Positions 60,861-64,000 of a stretch of 64,000 bases of DNA are shown one piece after another (position 1 is the first letter of the stretch; each line of letters starts with the position of its first letter). Under the pieces are notes generated by a model, which was not told the origin of the DNA, did not search any database, and saw only the letters and a program-made list of their open reading frames with translations. The stretch lies in assembly GCF_029846175.1 (NCBI RefSeq), contig NZ_JARWAC010000021.1:186001-250000 (forward strand). Direction: 5' to 3'. The position numbers were made by a program, and so were the translations under genes. Source of the DNA: Sphaerisporangium sp. TRM90804 (GTDB lineage: Bacteria; Actinomycetota; Actinomycetes; Streptosporangiales; Streptosporangiaceae).

Positions 60861-62603
60861 ATGCCCAGGCCGTTCCGCACCCGAGCGCAGGCCATCGCGG
60901 CCGTTTTAGCCATCGCCGGTACAACCGGCGCGTGGACCACGCTCGACACCAACGCGGCACCCGCGCGTGAGACGTGGGGAACGGCCGGGCCCCTGAAACT
61001 GGGGACCGCCAGGTATCCGGTGCCGGCGGCGGCGAAGTTCGTCGCCACCACCGGAAACGACAAGAACGACGGCTCGCGGCAGAAGCCGTGGCGCACACTC
61101 GGCCACGCGGTCAAGACCGCCAAGAGCGGCGCCACGATCGTCGTCCGCGGCGGCATCTACCACGAGTACGTCCAGGTGTACGGCAAGCGCCTCACCATCC
61201 AGAACCAGCCGGGGGAGGCGGTGTGGTTCGACGGCACCGTCCCGGTGACCGGCTGGGTCGCGCAGCGTGTCGAGCACGAGGACGGCGGCACCCGCACGGT
61301 GTGGCGCCGTGACGGGTGGACCACCCGCTTCGACAACACCGACCCCACCGCGGGCGGAGGCGACGACTGGCACATGGTGGGCGAGCAGAACCCGGTCGCC
61401 AACTGGCCCGACCAGATGTTCGTCAACGGGCAGCAGCAGGTGCAGGTGGAGTCCCTCGACAAGGTGAAGAGCGGCACGTTCTTCGTCGACTACAAGACCT
61501 CCCGGCTGTACGTCGGTTACGACCCGGCCGGCCGTGACGTGCGGGCGGCCACGCTCGCCGAGGCGCTGTACGTCAACAAGGCGCACGGCACGACGGTGCG
61601 GGGCCTCGGCTTCCGCCGCTACGCCACGCCGCTCAAGCGCATGGGAGCCGTCAAGGGCTACGCCGACAACCTGCTGTTCGAGAACAACGTGTTCGCCGAC
61701 ACCGCGGTGGCGGGGCTGAGCATCACCGGGTCGGGGATCACGGTCCGGCACAACTCCTTCCTGCGCAACGGCCAGCTCGGCCTGCACGGCCACCGGGCCG
61801 GCGGCGCCTCGATCGTCGGCAACCTGGCCTCCGGCAACAACTGGGAGTCGTTCATGATGGCCCCGGTCTCCGGCGGCATCAAGATCACTACTTCGGTGGG
61901 GATGAACGTCACCGGCAACCGGGCCGACCGCAACCGCGGCCCGGGGATCTGGCTGGACGAGTCGGTCGCCGACACCACGGTGAGCGGCAACCTGGCCTAC
62001 GCCAACGCCGGGCACGGCATCCACTACGAGATCTCGGCGCGCGGGCTCATCGTCGGGAACGTCGCGGCCGACAACAAGGGCCACGGCATCTACGTGAACG
62101 AGGCCAGCGACGTGCGCATCTGGCACAACAACGCCCTCAGGAACGCGCGCTCGCAGATCGACGTGGTGGACGGCGGGCGGCAGACGTCCGACCCCGACAT
62201 GCCGTGGAACGTCTCGGGTGTGGAGGTCCGCAACAACGTCCTGGCCGGGCCCGCGCCGCTGCTGTCGGTGCAGGACCTGACCGGCCGCAGGACCGCGCCG
62301 AAGATGGCGTCGCTCAACGGCAACCTGTACTACCGAACCTCCGGCTCCGACCTGCTGCGCTGGGTCGACTCCTCGGCCCGGCTGCGGGTGCTGGCCGACG
62401 TGCCCACGGCGCGCGAGCGGGCCAGGCAGGAGGCCGCCGGCGACGAGGCGAACGGCGCGCCGCGGTACTCCGACTCGGCGTCCCTGCTGCCGGCCCCGAC
62501 CGGGCTGCGCGGCCTCCCCGTCCCGGCCGTCGTGGCCGAGCTCATGGGCTGGCGTACCGGTGAAAAGCATCCGGTAGGCGTCCCGGCCTCTTCCCTGCAG
62601 TAA
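60861..62603 (+). CDS. secreted right-handed parallel beta-helix protein
   Basis: The 580-residue protein has a signal peptide (AQAIAAVLAIAGTTGAW, cleavage near NAA). The N-terminal repeat KFVATTGNDKNDGSRQKPWR matches the start of exported beta-helix lyases and epimerases. Parallel beta-helix rungs (about 240-460) follow, such as ADNLLFENNVFADTAVAGLS, and a C-terminal tail. Family members cleave or modify polysaccharides, so this may trim the local polymer. The catalytic residue is not identifiable by eye. It starts 6 nt after the propeller gene. Confidence 0.88.
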   Translation: MPRPFRTRAQAIAAVLAIAGTTGAWTTLDTNAAPARETWGTAGPLKLGTARYPVPAAAKFVATTGNDKNDGSRQKPWRTLGHAVKTAKSGATIVVRGGIYHEYVQVYGKRLTIQNQPGEAVWFDGTVPVTGWVAQRVEHEDGGTRTVWRRDGWTTRFDNTDPTAGGGDDWHMVGEQNPVANWPDQMFVNGQQQVQVESLDKVKSGTFFVDYKTSRLYVGYDPAGRDVRAATLAEALYVNKAHGTTVRGLGFRRYATPLKRMGAVKGYADNLLFENNVFADTAVAGLSITGSGITVRHNSFLRNGQLGLHGHRAGGASIVGNLASGNNWESFMMAPVSGGIKITTSVGMNVTGNRADRNRGPGIWLDESVADTTVSGNLAYANAGHGIHYEISARGLIVGNVAADNKGHGIYVNEASDVRIWHNNALRNARSQIDVVDGGRQTSDPDMPWNVSGVEVRNNVLAGPAPLLSVQDLTGRRTAPKMASLNGNLYYRTSGSDLLRWVDSSARLRVLADVPTARERARQEAAGDEANGAPRYSDSASLLPAPTGLRGLPVPAVVAELMGWRTGEKHPVGVPASSLQ

Positions 62604-62807
62604 ATCCCTGGTTCACCTCGGCTTTTATCTACTGTCCGCCATTTCGTGACTATTCTGCAATTACGGCGTCAAGCCACCTCTCTCTGTGCTGTGCGCAGAA
62701 ATCGCATGTATTATCGTTTTTGCTCTGTCCAGAAGTGGACCGTTCCAATAGCATCGCCAATGGTGCGACCCACGCTGGTGGGGTGCAAGTTCGAAATGTA
62801 GGTATTC

Positions 62808-64000
62808 ATGAGTATGAAATCAGGCGCCCTGCGGCGCCGTCTGGTCGTCGGCGCCTTAGCCGCGATCGTCACCGCATTCACGGTGGCCTCCCCCGACACC
62901 GCCCTGGCCGACGTCGACCCGCTGCCCGGCGTCCCCGAAACCGTCACCGCCGACGACCTGCCCACCTGGCAGGTCAACGGCGTGGTCTGGAAGATGGCCA
63001 CGGTCGGCACCACGGTGTACGCCGTCGGCGGCTTCTCCAAGGCACGCCCGCCCGGCACGAACCCCGGCTCGCCCCAGGAGGTGAACCGGGCCAACATCCT
63101 GGCCTTCGACATCACCACCGGGAACCTGCTGCCGTTCAACCACACCCTCAACGCCCAGGCCCGCACCGTCGTCGCCTCCCCCGACGGGTCGAAGATCTAC
63201 GTCGGCGGCGACTTCACCTCCGTCGACGGGCAGACCCGCAACCGCCTGGCCGCCTTCGACACCGCCACCGGCGCCCTGGACCCCGCCTTCGCCCCCTCGG
63301 TGGGCAACATCGTGCGCGGCATCACCGTCTCCGACGACACGGTCTACTTCGGCGGCAACTTCTTCAGCGTGAACGGCCAGTCCCGCTCGCGGCTGGGCGC
63401 CGTCGCCCGCAGCAACGGCGCGAACCGCAGCTGGGCCCCCACCACCGACGACGAGGTCTACGCGCTGCTGATGTCCCCGGACGACAGCCGCGTCATCGTC
63501 GGCGGCAAGTTCCAGTCGCTCAACGGCGCCACCCGCGTCGGCGTCGGCGCGGTCGACCCGGTGACGGGCGCTTCCCTTCCCTGGAGCAGCAACCCGATCC
63601 CCGCGCGCGTCGGCACGAGCTGGTCGGCCACCTTCGACCTCACCACCGACGGCACCAACGTGTACGCCGCCGCCAACGGCGAGGGCGGGCACTGGTTCGA
63701 CGGCAGGTACGCGGTCGAGCCCAACACCGGCGACCTCATCTGGCTCGACAACTGCTACGGGGCGAGCTACGGCGTCTTCACCACCGGGGGCGTGCTGTAC
63801 AGCGTGAGCCACGCGCACGACTGCTCATCCCTGGGCGCCTTCCCGGAGACCAGCCCGACCACCTGGCACCGGGCCCTGGCGACCACGACCGCCGCCACCG
63901 GCACCGACCCTGCGCCGCCGGGCAGCAACAGCCTGTACAGCGGACAGCCGATCCCCAGCCTGCTGCACTGGTACCCCACGATCAACGCCGGCACCTACAC
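62808..64000 (+). CDS. secreted beta-propeller protein, copy 2 (runs off the window)
   Basis: From ATG 62808 the frame stays open to the window end, giving about 397 residues without a stop. It has a signal peptide (RRRLVVGALAAIVTAFTVAS, cleavage near ALA). ETVTADDLPTWQVNGVVW then matches copy 1 (ETVTADALPTWQTDGVVL). ANGEGGHWFDGRYAVEPNTG and AHDCSS near the end also match copy 1. Propeller repeats read YVGGDFTSVDGQTRNRLAAF. The 204-nt A/T-rich gap before it may hold its own promoter. Confidence 0.85.
   Translation, partial: MSMKSGALRRRLVVGALAAIVTAFTVASPDTALADVDPLPGVPETVTADDLPTWQVNGVVWKMATVGTTVYAVGGFSKARPPGTNPGSPQEVNRANILAFDITTGNLLPFNHTLNAQARTVVASPDGSKIYVGGDFTSVDGQTRNRLAAFDTATGALDPAFAPSVGNIVRGITVSDDTVYFGGNFFSVNGQSRSRLGAVARSNGANRSWAPTTDDEVYALLMSPDDSRVIVGGKFQSLNGATRVGVGAVDPVTGASLPWSSNPIPARVGTSWSATFDLTTDGTNVYAAANGEGGHWFDGRYAVEPNTGDLIWLDNCYGASYGVFTTGGVLYSVSHAHDCSSLGAFPETSPTTWHRALATTTAATGTDPAPPGSNSLYSGQPIPSLLHWYPTINAGTY

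Overview
The window is high-GC DNA with tightly packed, often 4-nt-overlapping genes, GTG and TTG starts, and families typical of filamentous actinomycetes (a conservon-type sensor kinase with DUF742, WYL, PadR, YtrA and TetR regulators, DUF5999, DUF6119, ABC-F proteins). It most resembles a Streptosporangiales or Streptomyces-like chromosome. That placement is an inference from gene content; no rRNA gene or other phylogenetic marker is present.

Region 1 (about 0.2-16.4 kb) is an accessory, defence-like island. A five-gene minus-strand operon runs from 10033 to 237: an HTH-methyltransferase-TRD protein, HsdM, HsdS, HsdR and a soluble Ser/Thr kinase with a TPR-like tail. All junctions are overlapped or separated by 2-32 nt. 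A DUF6119/TIGR04141-like gene is divergent from it, and the shared promoter carries a nested inverted repeat. Beyond this lies decayed material: a DUF427 gene with an in-frame TAA, a 2OG-Fe(II) oxygenase, the orphan 3' tail of a lost gene butted against a 5'-truncated sdhB, and a transposase remnant.

Region 2 (about 16.4-39 kb) holds small metabolic and regulatory units. They include a RidA protein, VOC proteins, a cysteine-synthase-like enzyme with an N-terminal ribbon-helix-helix segment, and an ABC-F protein behind a 14-codon leader peptide. A YtrA-type operon follows (GntR, ABC ATPase, permease, S41 protease, lipoprotein hydrolase). The rest is regulator/enzyme pairs (PadR with a membrane protein, MarR with SDR, TetR with SDR), a WYL regulator, a large NB-ARC/LuxR regulator, and a DUF5999 plus ATPase unit.

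Region 3 (about 39-45 kb) has a reduced conservon (sensor kinase and DUF742 only), an EamA exporter coupled to a GntR regulator with a matching operator, and a crotonase-fold enzyme.

Region 4 (45.3-64 kb) is a surface-polysaccharide locus. It encodes a priming sugar transferase, RmlA, RmlB and RmlD (no RmlC seen), a Wzz-like protein, two glycosyltransferases, a flippase, a kinase-fold phosphotransferase, a sulfotransferase and an O-antigen-ligase/polymerase-like protein. It ends with three secreted proteins: a beta-propeller, a right-handed beta-helix and a second propeller paralogue that runs off the window. Together these suggest a Wzx/Wzy-type, possibly sulfated exopolysaccharide with dedicated secreted partners.
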